A DNA stretch of 64,000 nucleotides from Chondrus crispus (GCF_000350225.1 NW_005179205.1:1-64000), one strand, 5' to 3'; counted from the stretch's first letter, positions 10,300-22,133 are shown. Numbers and translations are program-made. Notes: a model not told the origin generated them from the sequence alone.

Positions 10300-11567
10300 T
10301 TCGCCGAATGGATGTACCCTTCGAGTATACAAGGTCTTCTGTTCCGGGATCCCAAGCCGTTAACCGATAGTCAACACAATGGCAAGCCCACCCGTATTGG
10401 AAGTTTGTAGCGATTATTCGGAAACGTTCTTGGTGCTTGTTCCCGGCGGAGTGGAAGAAGCGTATTCTTCTTAGAATGCCTTAGGGCGCTACCCCTATAT
10501 GTCGGCCAGTGCGGGTCTTTCGACTGTGAACTAAATCAAACCGTGCCACGAGTAAGCACAGCAACTTTGCCTGTAGACGAACCAGGACTTTTGGTCACTA
10601 CCGCGAACGGTCCCTGCAAACCAAAATCGGCTTGTCCAAACTTGATACGGTACTGCCTCAGAGAGGGCTCCCACAACACAAGAATGAAACCGCCTTCGTC
10701 GTACTCCTGTGATTTGTTCACAATCACGCCTAGGGTCACCCTCTTCCGTGCGAACTTAATCAAGTTACGCGACCTTATACACGTATAGTGAGAGGTTCAG
10801 TGTTTAGGCACGTATTCTCTTCACCCAGGGGACCGAAGTCGTACCTATAGGGCTAATGCCGAGAGCGTTACCCACACCGCCGACGCACCTCCCGAAGGCA
10901 GAGTGCGGATCGACTAGACCAGTACACTGTGATCCTCCCCGAGAATCAGTGATTCGGTTCTCGACGATTCGTGGTCGGACAGTCGCTCAAGTCAGATTTC
11001 CAATGGCACAAGCCTTTCACCAAGAGCGAGGGTATGTTGATTTCCAAAAACTGAAAACTGACGGACCACTGAGAAATCGGCAGTGCGTTGGCCACTAGGG
11101 ACTTTCTTCCTCCCGACTAGCGGAAGGCTCACCCACAGCTCACACAACGACTGCCACGACAAAGGACAAGGCTGAAAAAAAAAACCCGTTGATTTCCAAA
11201 AACTGAGCACTGACAGACCACTGAGAAATCGGCAGTGCGCTGGCCACTAGGGACTTTCTTCCTCTCGACTAGCGGAAGGCTCACTCACAGCTCACACAAC
11301 GACTACCACGATAAAACTGCCAACACACAAAGTTGATTTCCAAAAACTGAGAACTGACGGACCACCAAACTGAAAAATCGGCTGAAACGGTGCTGAAAAC
11401 AACGGCGAAAACTGAAAAACTGAAAAACCAAACTTGGAAGCGGAGACTGAAACTGATATCTTCTTCTTCTGCTTGACGAGCTGAACAAACTGATACTTGA
11501 ACGACGGCGAAACTCGAACTTGAACCAAAACGAAGATGACGATCAGCGTTGACCTGGGCCCATAACC
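10300..11567 (-). other. C0 5' leader with tandem repeat
   Basis: Leader of C0 between gag and the primer-binding site. Bases 10300-11035 match the C1 leader. From 11036 to about 11380 it holds a unit of roughly 145-152 bp, present twice plus a partial third copy, each starting GTTGATTTCCAAAAACTG (11036, 11188 and 11332). This repeat is absent from C1. No coding sequence is seen. Confidence 0.75.
11554..11567 (-). other. C0 primer-binding site, half initiator tRNA-Met
   Basis: The same 14-base CTGGGCCCATAACC on the plus strand as in C1, directly abutting the C0 LTR at 11568. Confidence 0.87.
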
Positions 11568-12224
11568 TATAGGAAGGTCAGCGGGGCAGAGGGAAGGAGG
11601 ATGGTTGAAGGTTGGTGGTGGTTGATTGGAAAAGAAGTTGATGCCATTTTACTCTTGGTCGCCAACTATCGGCGCTATTTATAGTCTACGAAATACAGTA
11701 CGGGCCATTAGGGCTGGTCAAGTGACTCTCCATCGTGCACTCTCGGTTGTTGATAATGTTTGCACTCTCTGTCGCTGATAATGTTTGCACTCTCTGTTAA
11801 TGATAATTTGGGACCGTCTGAGAGTCAACAATATCTAAATGCACTGTACTGTAGGGTAGAGACTTTAGTCTACGATTAATGCATTGCAAGTTTTAGAGCA
11901 AAAACATCGTGACATATATTTCATATGTGTCACACACGTTTAGGACAACTGTCATACGTGTCATACACGTGTCAAATCAAAAATGATGAAACATGTTCAG
12001 AATGTACTGTAGAGTGCCACTGTGTCCAGATATCACACGTGTCAACACAAAAATGAAGCATGCTCAGAATTGCGAGGAAAGTGCGACTGAGCACATAAAC
12101 GGCACGTGTACACGTTGAAAACCAAAGTTGTTCCGTTTGACGTGCTGAGTGTTTTCGCTTCTACACGTGTCATATTTGTCATTGTGTGTCATGCGTGTCA
12201 GCCTGTAGTCGTACAATTACAACA
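11568..12224 (-). repeat. Copia LTR shared by C0 (5') and C2 (3')
   Basis: 657-bp LTR on the minus strand (TGTTGTAATTG...TTCCTATA). On its left are the C0 primer-binding site and leader; on its right are the polypurine tract and RNase H end of C2. It therefore serves as the 5' LTR of C0 and the 3' LTR of C2 at once. The minus strand carries TATAAATAG at 11675-11683. It is clearly related to the C1 LTR only near its start, and it matches the oppositely oriented LTR at 16170-16864. Confidence 0.85.
11675..11683 (-). promoter_or_regulatory. TATA box in C0 LTR
   Basis: TATAAATAG on the minus strand, followed by CGCC. The related LTR on the plus strand has TATAAGTAG at 16749-16757 in the same setting. 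It is the expected core promoter of the element. Confidence 0.5.
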
Positions 12225-12923
12225 CTCCCCCTCGATCACATGCTTTTTACCGGAAGTAATTACTGCGAGCCCTAGAAGTTTTACGGACTTTTGGAATAGA
12301 ATTCGCCCAAGTGCTTTCGTCAAGATATCTGCAGGCATGCAAGTGGTGGGACAATGCGACAAAGACACAATGTTTCTCTTAATAGCATCTCGTACATAGT
12401 GGTATTTCACATCGACATGTTTGTTACGACGGTTGATCGAGTCATTCTTTGCAAACGAAATCGTCCCTGTATTGTCACACACCATCATAATCGTGGGATC
12501 AGAATCAAGTCCAAGGACATCAGCAACCACCTTATGCAACCAAGTTGCCTCCTTACACGCTTCACATAGTGCAATGTACTCAGCTTCACACGTCAAAGTT
12601 GCAACCACAGTCTGTTTCCGGGAACTCCAACTGATCGCTCCACCGCAGAACTTGAAAACACATCCGCTGGTTGACTTGCGAGAGTCTGAACAACCGGCCC
12701 AGTCAGCATCACTGAAGCCGAACAACTCCGGCGATTTGGATTTATTGTCAAACACGATTCCTAAGTTTCGAGTACCTTGCACGTATCGCATTACTCGTTT
12801 TACACCTGCCCAGCGTGACTCACATGGGTTGGCAGAATGTTGAGAAAGCTTTCCAATCGCTTATGCCAAGTCTGGACGAGTGCCAACCATCAAGTACATA
12901 AGGCACCCGACTGCCTCACATCT
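12225..12923 (-). pseudogene. C2 copia pol fragment: RNase H end
   Basis: Minus-strand copia fragment starting with the polypurine tract (12225-12233). It encodes the RNase H domain (FGFSDADWAGC, CEAEYIALCEACKEATW, NRRNKHVDVKYHYVRDA) and a short stretch before it (VGCLMYLMVGTRPDLA). A TAA interrupts the frame right after PDLA. Homology to C1 pol stops at about 12923, where unrelated LTR-like sequence takes over. It is a 3' stub of a C1/C0-type element. Confidence 0.88.
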
Positions 12924-13443
12924 GGATGCGTGTACATGTGTACGTACACGAATCCACCTGGCGACGTGTACATGTGTACACGGCAAACATGTGTCCCGCC
13001 CGGGGACCCCAGGCAATTACCCATTACAAACATGACAAACCACTTGAAACCCGCAAAACAACGTAATTATGGCATATACAGGCCATTTAAAGTACATCAC
13101 AAGGCCAATGACGCACACGTGGACAACGCTCGACTAATAGATTTGCAGAATTAGACCTGAGGGCCAATAGAATTGCAATATTTGCAGTGTAGTCTATAGT
13201 GCTATGGGCCAAGGTTCCACTTGGCAAAACTATGCCAATTTGCATGACCCTCCGAGAGGCCACTTTCGTCCCCGGAACCCCAGAATCTGCAGATATCACG
13301 ACATGACACGTGTAAAATCCCATGGGATTTTACACGTGTCATGTCGTGATATGGGTGACAGCGCCCGGACTGTCCAGTCATGTACACGTGTCACTCGATT
13401 TTGACCTTTTCAGATAACAGCATGTGGTCGCACAATTCCAATA
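12924..13443 (-). repeat. Partial copia LTR remnant (3' LTR of C3)
   Basis: The right end resembles a copia LTR start (minus strand TATTGGAATTGTGCGACCACATGCTG, then a polypurine tract), and the segment is rich in ACACGTGT-type motifs. It lacks a recognisable far end and is shorter than the other LTRs. It contains the perfect palindrome at 13293-13352. I read it as the truncated 3' LTR of C3. Confidence 0.55.
13293..13352. repeat. Perfect 60-bp palindrome, no spacer
   Basis: Two 30-bp arms meet at CCCATGGG with no unpaired centre. Each arm begins ATATCACGACATGACACGTG on its own strand. The symmetry was checked base by base and breaks at 13292/13353. Confidence 0.95.
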
Positions 13444-16169
13444 ACTCCCCTCGATCACATGCTTTGAGCAGCTTTGCACTCGGAAAGCCCAAGCATGCCC
13501 ACGAACTTTTCGAAGAGCACGCGAGCAAGTGGTTTGGTCAGCATATCAGCTGGCATTTCTGCCGTCGGACAATGGTACAAGATGACCAGTCTTCGCCGCA
13601 CAGCGTCTCGAACGAAATGATACGTGATATCAATGTGCTTGTTGCGACGGTTTGTAGATTCGTTCTGAGCGACGGCAATGGTACCAGCCAGTGTTATCAC
13701 ATCCGATACGAAGTGTTGGGTCTGAAGTTGTCCCAAGTACATCGGCGTGAAAGCGTCGAGGCCATGCCGCCTCTTTACATGCTTCGCAAAGTGCGATGTA
13801 TTCGGCCTCGCAAGTAGACTTTGCAACTACTGTTTGCTTGCGTGAGGCCCAACTTATCGGCCCACCACAAAGATTAAACACGTATCCGCTCGTTGACTTT
13901 CGTGACTGGAGGCATCCGCCCCAATCTGCGTCACTATAGCCATGAAGTTCTGTGCCGAGATTGTCTTTGCCAAACACTATCCCAAGCCGCTGAGACCCAC
14001 GCAAGTATCGCAAAACGCGTTTTACACCCGTCCAATGCGACTGGCGAGGGTCGGCAAAATGTTGAGACAACTTCCCAATCGCAAACGCGATGTCAGGGCG
14101 AGTCCCGACCATTAGGAACATGAGACAGCCAATGGCCTGACGATAGGGTCCAGAGCAAGGTTGGTCATCAGTGCCGGTCTCAGCAACTTGATTGGTGGCA
14201 CGGAGAGACTGCTCCATTGGAGTGGCACAGGGATTGGACGTCGACATTTTAAAGCGGTTCAACACTGCTTGTACGTATTTAGATTGCGTGACGGTCAAAA
14301 TATTTTGAGAACGATTGCAACCGATTTCTAGACCAATACAGGTCTTGGCCTCGCCAAGATCCTTCATCTCGAATCTTGTATTGAGTTCATTTTTCATCCA
14401 CAATATATCCTCCAAGTCATTTCCCGCTAACAGCAAATCATCAACATACAACGCAATGATCATGATGACATCGGTTTGACGTCGAATGTAAAGACAGGGG
14501 TCACTGCGTGTAGTTTTGAAGCCCAGTTCGGCAATCAAAAAGTCGTCGATCTTACTATGCCACTGGCAGTGAGCCTGTTTAAGGCCATAGATCGCTTTCA
14601 GGAGTTGGCACACCGAATCAGGTTTAGCTTTGTCGATAGACCCTTCAGGCTGCTCCATATAGATTTCTTCGTCAAGATCACCGTTCAGGAAGGCGATTAC
14701 CACTTCCATCTGATGCAGCTCAAGGTCAAAGTGTGCAACCACTGCCAGCAAAAGACGAATAGTTTGGAACTTAATGACAGGAGCGAAAGTCTCAGTGTAA
14801 TCAAGACCTTCGACTTGTTGAAAGCCACGTGCCACAAGTCGTCCTTTTCCAGTTTCGGCAAGTTTTCCAGACTCATCAGGAAGTTGTTTCACTCCGAAAA
14901 CCCATCGGGATGTCAGTACATTTGATGCTTGAGACCTTGGATCAAGTTTCCAGGTATTTTTTTTGTGTTGTGAAGCAAGTTCTTTGTCGATGCCCTTTTG
15001 CCAAAAGCTTGCTTTTGTCGAAGTCATAGCCTCCTTGTACGAGTTTGGTATTTCCGTTATCACATGAGCGTGGGTATGGAGTCTAGCAGTGACCATGGCT
15101 CTCCACCATGACCCAGGCGCTCTCCGAACGCGAGTGGACAGACGCACATTTGTTTCCGGTTCAGTCACTTGTTCGTCAGCAGTCTTTTGTTCAACCGTTT
15201 CACCAGTTTCGCCCTCCCCTGGAACGGAGGGGTTTGACGAGTCATCTGAGCCTGGTTGCTCATTTCATTCAGATGCTTCTGAGGCAATGCAATTGCATGT
15301 TCTGCGTCAGTTTCTGGAACGTCCTCATTGATGTTTAAGTGGATTTGGTCATCATCGCTTGACACTTCATGGCGGGTATCTGTCATTTCCTCAGATCGAC
15401 CACCACTAGACTCGTCAAAAGTTACATCCCTGGATACGACCACTTTGTGCAATTCGCTATCCCACTACTTGTATGCTTTGGAGTTCTCAGCATACCCCAG
15501 AAATATTGCTTCCTTTGCACGAGCATCAAGTTTCTGGATGTTGTGTTTGGGTAATGTATGCCAGCACTTTGAACCAAACACGCGCAGATGACCAACATTG
15601 GGCACAGATTTCATCCAAAAGTGATATGGCGTCAATTTGGCAGGAATGGCACGTGACGTGACTCGATTTCGAACGTACACCGCGTTTGCAAGTGCCTCTG
15701 CCCAGAAGCCCTTTGTGACTCTCTTATGCGCCAGCATGGATCGCACCAAATTTACTAGAGTTCTGTTCAGTCGTTCTGCGACACCATTTTTCTCCGGTAT
15801 GTACGCAGCAGTCATTTGGTGTTGAGTACCATTTTCAATCAGAAATGACTTAAACTCCGTCGACAGGTACTCACCGCCTCGATCAGTACGAAACACTTTG
15901 ATCTTGCGACCAGTATGAGTCTGAGCTAGTTGGGCAAACATTTTGTATCGTTCAAAAGCTTCCGATTTATGATACATGGGGTACGCTACTGACCAGTTAG
16001 AGTGGTCGTCTATGAAGGTAATGAAGTACTTGGCACCGCCAATGGATTGCACCTCCAAGGGGCCACACACATCGGAATGAACTAAGTCGAGGCAGAAGTA
16101 TGCACGGCTTGAGGACCGCTTTTTTGGGATCACAGATCGAGTGGCTTTGACGGAAACGCACGCAGAACA
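13444..16169 (-). pseudogene. C3: diverged, decayed copia pol
   Basis: Minus-strand copia element of a different subfamily from C0/C1. It encodes the end of the HHCC region (CSACVSVKATRS), the integrase core (VHSDVCGP, FRTDRGGEYLS, AERLNRTLVNLVRSML), reverse transcriptase (NGDLDEEIYMEQPEG, LYVDDLLLAGND) and RNase H (YSDADWGGCLQSRKSTSG, CEAEYIALCEACKEAAW). Disabling changes include an in-frame TAG after KAYK near 15465, a frameshift near 15168 between the linker and reverse transcriptase, and a frameshift near 13700-13820 in late RNase H. Gag, protease and the 5' end are missing; the sequence stops at 16169 against an LTR in the other orientation. Older than C1. Confidence 0.9.
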
Positions 16170-16864
16170 TGTTGTAATTGTACGACCACATGCTGACACG
16201 CATGAAACACCATGACAGATATGACACGGGTAGAAGCGAAAACACTCAGCACGTCAAACGGAACAACTTTGGTTTTCAACGTGTACACGTGCCGTTTATG
16301 TGCTCAGTCGCACTTTCCGCGCAATTCTAAGCATGCTTCATTTTTGTCTTGACACGTGTGATATCTGGACACAATGGCACTCTACAGTACATTCTGAACA
16401 TGTTTCATTATTCTTGATTTGACACGTGTATGACACGTATGCCATTTGTCCTACACGTGTGTGACACATATGAGTTATATTTCAAAATGTTTTTGCTCTA
16501 AAACTTGCAATGCATTAATCGTAGACTAAAGTGTCACCCTACAGTACACTGCAATTAGATATTATTGACTCTCAGACGGTCCCAAATTATCATTAACAGA
16601 GAGTGCAAACATTATCAGCGACCGAGAGTGCAAGAAGGAGAGTCACCTGATTATCGGCGACAGAGAGTGCAAACATTATCAACAACCGAGAGTGCACGAA
16701 GGAGAGTCACTTGACCAGCCCTAATGGCCCGTACTGTATTTCGTAGACTATAAGTAGCGCCGATAGTTGGCGACCAAGAGTAAAATGGCATCAACTTCTT
16801 TTTCAATCAACCACCACCAACCTTCAACCATCCTCTTTCCCTCTGCCCCGCTGACCTTCCTATA
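16170..16864 (+). repeat. Copia LTR in plus orientation, probable solo or 3' LTR
   Basis: 695 bp, starting TGTTGTAATTG and ending TTCCTATA: the inverted counterpart of 11568-12224. It lacks both a primer-binding site after it and a polypurine tract before it. Left of it C3 is cut off; right of it gypsy E0 begins in mid-pol. It holds two copies of a unit of about 68 bp with CAGAGAGTGCAAACATTATC and GAAGGAGAGTCAC (about 16597-16715). The 5 bases on its two sides (GAACA, GAAAT) do not match, so the junction is not a simple insertion. Confidence 0.75.
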
Positions 16865-16865
16865 G

Positions 16866-18011
16866 AAATACCTCAACCGTTTGAAGTTGTTTCCGGCAAC
16901 AAGTCCGCTTGAGAGCCTCGCCATCGACATCTTGGGACCGCTACCCAAGACGAAGGCAGGGAAACGGTTCCTTCTCGTAATTACGGACCGTTTCACCAAG
17001 CTGACTCAAGTTGTGGCACTGCGGACCGTAACCGCGTACACGGTCGCCGTCGCATTCTGCGACGCTTGGGTATTTAAATACGGTGTCCCACGCTCGCTAC
17101 TGTCGGATAAGGGACCGCAGTTTAACGCGAAGTTCTTCCCCAGCACGTGCCGTGTCCTGGGGGTGACGAACTTGTACACTTCGGCGTACCACCCCCAGAC
17201 GAACGGGCAGGTCGAGCGATACAACCGGACGATCGCTTCAATGTTACGCAATTACGTCAGCGAACATCAGGACGAGTGGGACGTGTACGTGGGGCCGCTC
17301 ACGTACGCATACAACTCCCACGTACATCGTACGACGCGTACGACGCCCTTCGAGCTCGCCCTCAGCCGACCCTCGCCCGAGTTCTCTCTACGTAGAGCCG
17401 ACGGTGACGCGCCCCCGTTTGATCGGGTCAACGCGCGCGCTGACTTCCTCAAGACGTTGGACCACACGATCCAGAAGGCGTACTGGAGCCTGCGCCGGAC
17501 GAAGGGTCGGTACAAGCGCGACTTCGATAAGCGCGTCAGACGGATCACCGCACGTCTCAAGCCAGGTAATTACGTCTACCTGAACCCCACCGATGGAGCA
17601 AGGACGTCAAACAAACTCGCGTCGCCCGCCGTTGGGCCATACCGCGTTCTTGCGAATGACAAGAGAACCATCACGATCGATCGTGATGGTGTCACTGAGC
17701 GCGTCTCGGCAGACCGCTGCGTGTACGCGCCACCACCGACGGGCGCGCCACGGGCGAGTACGACAACCCCAAGTGACCTTGCCGACAAGGTCACCGAGGG
17801 CACGCAGTATGCCGTGGAACGATTACTCCGGCATCGAGCCATGGAGGACGGAGCAATCGAGTTCCTCATCAAGTGGGCGGATTACGACACGCCCACATGG
17901 ACCGCCCGGACTCACGTTCCGGAGGAGTTGGTGTCTCATTACGCCCAACGCCTCTGGAGACGCACTGGCAGGAACCTCACGTCTGACGTGAACGCGGACG
18001 TTCACGGTTGA
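16866..18011 (+). pseudogene. E0 gypsy integrase and chromodomain (5'-truncated pol)
   Basis: Open to its stop codon but missing everything before integrase. It encodes the integrase core with IDILGPLP, LLSDKGPQF and GQVERYNRT (D,D,E), then a GPY/F-type region and a C-terminal chromodomain-like segment (QYAVERLLRHRAMEDG...FLIKWADYDTPTWTA). The protein closely matches the E3 integrase and ends in the same residues, VNADVH. DNG of E3 is DKG here: the residue after the catalytic aspartate changes from N to K. The true pol start is off the left side, beyond the copia block. Confidence 0.92.
17988..18005. repeat. Hairpin GTGAACG-CGGA-CGTTCAC at pol end (E0)
   Basis: A perfect 7-bp stem with a 4-base loop, lying in the last codons of pol (VNADVH). 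It is followed by the stop codon and a G-rich stretch (GAGAGGAGGGCCC). Exactly the same 18 bases occur at 58355, 62962 and 63799. Confidence 0.9.
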
Positions 18012-20600
18012 GAGGAGGGCCCTCAACCGCTTCGTTACGGTTGACGTGAGGACTGCACAGAAGTCAAGCCGTATTTGACTTCCGAAACCCAAGGACGCAC
18101 GACGTCAAGGTGAGGCAGTACGGACTGCCAGCAAGGATCCAGACCCCGCAGTGACCCACGATACGAGGACGCAGAGCTCGAAGAGAAGGCGAATACCCCT
18201 TCCGGAGCTGAAAGGTCGGACACTCCCCCACGAACAGGGTCAACGGACGTTCCGTTAAGTCCGATCACCGCGGCGAGAGGACGTCCGACGAACGAGACGA
18301 TCACCGACACAAGGCAGCCTGTATCGGAAGCAGTTTGGCCCTGGTTGGGCCGAGCGATGGCCAGCGCTTACGAAGTTGGATGCGAGAATTCGCGTCTTAG
18401 GGGACGCCAAACGTCCCAGGGATGGCCGCCTAGAATGCGGCATCATGGTCAATTCGCGCCAGGGGGAGCGTGGGAGCGAACGGATTGCACAAAGCAAGGC
18501 GCGAAGTGTGAAGAATAGCGTACCCATACTTTGGTACGGGCCGAGTGAGGACGGACGAGGGGGCGGACGAACAACCGCCACTCCACTGCCACGATAATAT
18601 GCCAAGAGAGGCACCGCATGGCCTCAGAAAATGATTGGGATGATAACGGTCACCCCAGGGATGATATAATGCTGTACAGTGCTTGGGCCGCCGCCGCGAT
18701 CAACATGGAAAAATAACGAGAAATAAGTCGTACTGTGCAGCGCTCGGTGTCAATCTGCCACCACGGGCAGGAGAAAATTAACGAAAAAGTAGTTGCGGAA
18801 ATGGACAACTCACGTGAGTGAACGCATGCACGTTGGCATGCGAGACACGCAATGGCACGCGGGATGGCCGAACGTACCCTCGGCCTGACCGGTCCGACGG
18901 ACCGTACCGCGCCCCGAGGGAGACACACTGTCTGGCGGCGACAACGAAAACGGCGCTCCGGACACGCAGCCTGCCGACGACACCGTCCGTGATCGGCAGC
19001 CGAAGGGCGACCGCGTCGACACCGCCACCTTACCCGGAAACCAAAAATATTGGGTAGTGGAAATTGCCGCCGGCAAACAGGTGGCCCGGACCACACGTGC
19101 ACGGCGCCGCGCGCGTGTCAGACGTCCGACATGCAGCGACGAGCGCGATTCAAATCACCACCACCGACCTTCCTGGTGAGTGCACTGATAACGGCTTCGA
19201 CAAGGGGACGTCACGAGCCCTTCGTACGCGGACGCCGCGCAAAAATCCCCGGCGTCGACAAGGCCGACATCGGGGCGACCTTCACAGCCCTGAGACAGAG
19301 GGCCCCCACAACAACACGAATGCCGTTGCTCGTCAAGAACGACCGCGCCGATGGCGGCGCAGCATGACATGAAACCGGCGAGCTCGTCTTGGATCATCTT
19401 CTGCAGCGTGTGCGTCGTTACGTGCGCGTCGCCGGTCACCGCACGTGTCGGGGAGCGCTCGCGCCGCACCGCCAATGGAGAGGCACCGGAGGCCGCCCGG
19501 GGAAAGACATGGCGGAGAGGGAGGAGATTGTACCCATGGCGATGCGTGGAGCGTCGAATGGTAAAGGAAAGGAGGAAGCAGTCTCGCAAGGAAGCGGTAT
19601 CACAAGGGGAAGTCGGTCTGCGTTGCCGACTCTCCGCCTTCCCTCCATTCACGTTCCGCTCTCGTCGTAAGGAAGCCCGGCGATCCATGGAATAGCCGTC
19701 GGCCAAGTCCGTCGAGACGCAGTCACCGCCACCGTGGAAGACGACGATCTGGAGGCCGACACCGTACGTCTTCCCGCCACCGTCGGGTCCGTCGACCCCA
19801 GTTGGACCCTGTACGATACCAACACGCGCGGGGCGGGACCTGAGCTCAGACAACAATTGTAGAGAGAAAGTGACGGTAGGCGGGTTGACCGCCCTTGAGT
19901 GGTACGCGTATTAAGTACCACGCACACCCCGGGCGCGCCGTGCGACTCCGCATGGAGGGGAAAGGGAAGGAACCAGCGAACAGAAGAATACGGTTGCCTC
20001 GCAAAGGGAGTACGTCCCCCGCCGACCGCCGGCGGAGGGAGTCCGACAGGAGTACCGGCCACAGTAAGATGCGAGGGCGCGCTCGCCGCCGGTGTCCTTG
20101 GGCTCATTGCGAAGCGCACAAGCGGACACGTCTCTGCTTTCCCGTCATGAATGATGGGAACACGGTTTCGAAAGACCACCAGCAACCCATCCCGCCCTCT
20201 CAACGACAGAGTGCGTCCAATGGGACTTCTCCTGCCGCGCTGTACCCCTCCCTAAACCACGAGAGTGGTTTTGCGAGGTCCAGTCGCCCCCGACGCGAAC
20301 GAATTGGAAGAGCCGAAGGAGTGACCCCCAGCACCGCGCGTGCAGCACGAATTGCATGAAACGGACAGCGCGCGCGCGCGCCAGAGCTTCGACAAAGAAA
20401 AACAAAGCGGAACAGATGACGCAGTCGAAGAGAGCGCGACCCCACGGCTCGGGCGTATACAAGGAGCTCGCTTGCGGAAGGACACCCGTGAAAAGCGGCG
20501 ACAGGAGAAAGGACCAAGTACAGTAAGGTCCCTGGGTCCCTTTATTTGAAGGGGTACTCGCTACAGCTAACAATCGCGGCGAACCAGAGCAAAAGCGAGC
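18012..20600 (+). other. E0 spacer between pol and antisense ORF
   Basis: About 2.6 kb with no recognisable coding sequence on either strand; the open frames are short, GC-driven and unlike any family. The equivalent in E3 is 58379-60427. The two share the start (GGGCCCTCAACCGC). Confidence 0.6.
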
Positions 20601-22133
20601 TCAGCGGCTCGCGTCGTTCGAGGGCACTCGGGACCCCGGTTCGTAATACCGCGAAGGACAGTAGCCAGGGTAAGAGGGGGTCTCCGCCGCCACCTCTGCG
20701 ACGCTGGGCATCGCCAGGACGTCGTGGCCGTCGACGCGATCAGCTGTGTCAGGAGGGTTGTAAGCTCGCGGCTGGGAATTAGCTGCCTCGTAGTCCGCGT
20801 TCGGATTACGGAGGGCGGGAGTCGCCGAAGCGCGGTGAGCGGCGTGATCTACCGGCAGAGAAACCAGCAGGGGTGCCCATAAAATATCGCGCTCGCGCCG
20901 GTAGCGCTCTCGATCGCGCGACACGCGCTCGTACGCCGTGCGCATAGACGACAACCCGTGTTGCAACCGCTGTAGTTCCATCGTCCGTGCCCCCAGGTCG
21001 TCACGAAGCCCTCTCGCCTCGTCACTCCGGGCAAGAAACCACGACCCGAGAGTACGAATAAGACCGCCTACAGTCCAAGAACGCTGCAGAGCAGCACCTA
21101 GAGCACGCCGCAACTCGGGAATGGATGCCAGTTCCCCTGGAGGAAGTACGAGGGCCCGCACGGAGCGGGTATGGTCGGGGTTCTGCCCGGCCTCGCCGAG
21201 GGGAGGGACGGGAAGGACGTCATGTACACAGCCAATACCCCCCTCGAGGCGGGGACTGTCTGCTGTCGGTGGCGTGCAGGGAGGACGTGGTACAGAGCCA
21301 ACGGAGTCCGGACCAACAGCGTCCAGGTCGCAATAGCGTTTCCGCCGACCGCGCCGGCTCTCCGAAACGAAGCCTCCCCTCTCTCCCGTGCTGTCACCCA
21401 CTGGGGTGACGGGGACAGGACGCGCCGCGAAGGCGTCCGACGGGGCATCATACGCGAGGAAAGGACACCTGACCCCCGTAGTGTAGTCGATCCACGAGCG
21501 GTGGTTTCGCGAACTCACCTCCCCCGCCCGTTTCATGAGACCAATAACGTGATTGAACGCCCACGGTACGTGAACGGATTCGTGTTCCGAAAGACGAAGC
21601 GCAACGCGGGGCATGCCCGTTGCGACGCGCTCCACAAATGAGATAGTGGGACTCGGTTGCAAGAAAACCCGCTTATTCATGTGCACTTCGGCCATGAAAG
21701 AGCAGCACAAAAACCACACCCACTCTCGCTCGTAATTGTACGTCAGGAGAGAGTGGGCAGGGTGCTGCAAGTTGGCACAAGCCAGACCGAAATGCTTCAG
21801 AATTGGGGGGAGAAGGGGATGAATCCCCAGCGACGGGAAACTCTCCCGCACGGCTACAGGAAGAGACGGGAAATCCGCAGTCGACAAACCGGACGGAAAG
21901 GCGACCGACGGGGTAACTCTACCATCCAGCTCGCCCTCCCCTCTCCACGCAGACCAATCGTAACGCGCAAAGGAGACGGAATGTAAGCGCATTAGAGAGC
22001 ACGACGACTTCTGCAGAGCTACTCGGGCCTTCGTGAATACGTAAGCACGAGGGGACACGTATAGTCCGGCTACCTCGGACAACACAAACCGTCCGGGGTA
22101 AACTTGTCCTGAGCCAGAGAGGAGTGAGCCCAT
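20601..22133 (-). CDS. Antisense ORF family A (E0 copy)
   Basis: 510-codon open frame on the strand opposite to pol, lying between pol and the 3' LTR. It is homologous to the C-terminal two thirds of the E3 antisense protein: shared stretches include KARVALQKS, a conserved LLP..LKHFG block, VPW, RAGEVS, LARSDEAR and RYRRERD. Homology continues in frame upstream of this ATG to a stop at 22221-22223, with the unit TFAYSI repeated twice through an 18-bp duplication (about 22161-22196); the natural start is therefore further up and has been lost. Towards the C terminus there is a probable coiled coil (about residues 360-420), then a conserved PSYPGYCPSRYY tail. Function unknown; I recognise no domain with certainty. 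It is cut off from its element's 3' end by E1 and E3. Confidence 0.7.
   Translation of the reverse strand: MGSLLSGSGQVYPGRFVLSEVAGLYVSPRAYVFTKARVALQKSSCSLMRLHSVSFARYDWSAWRGEGELDGRVTPSVAFPSGLSTADFPSLPVAVRESFPSLGIHPLLPPILKHFGLACANLQHPAHSLLTYNYEREWVWFLCCSFMAEVHMNKRVFLQPSPTISFVERVATGMPRVALRLSEHESVHVPWAFNHVIGLMKRAGEVSSRNHRSWIDYTTGVRCPFLAYDAPSDAFAARPVPVTPVGDSTGERGGFVSESRRGRRKRYCDLDAVGPDSVGSVPRPPCTPPTADSPRLEGGIGCVHDVLPVPPLGEAGQNPDHTRSVRALVLPPGELASIPELRRALGAALQRSWTVGGLIRTLGSWFLARSDEARGLRDDLGARTMELQRLQHGLSSMRTAYERVSRDRERYRRERDILWAPLLVSLPVDHAAHRASATPALRNPNADYEAANSQPRAYNPPDTADRVDGHDVLAMPSVAEVAAETPSYPGYCPSRYYEPGSRVPSNDASR

Noticed and set aside
16597..16715. Spaced short repeats as a CRISPR-like array
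   Set aside because: Only two units inside an LTR, no uniform repeat and spacer lengths; a tandem duplication fits better.
1..16864. Plus-oriented LTR ends at 79 and 16864 as the two LTRs of one element enclosing the copia block
   Set aside because: No primer-binding site follows 79 and no polypurine tract precedes 16170; the enclosed elements are mostly on the other strand with their own boundaries.
18255..20573. Several open frames in the E0 spacer on both strands
   Set aside because: Short, mutually overlapping, with no motifs; typical of GC-rich non-coding DNA.
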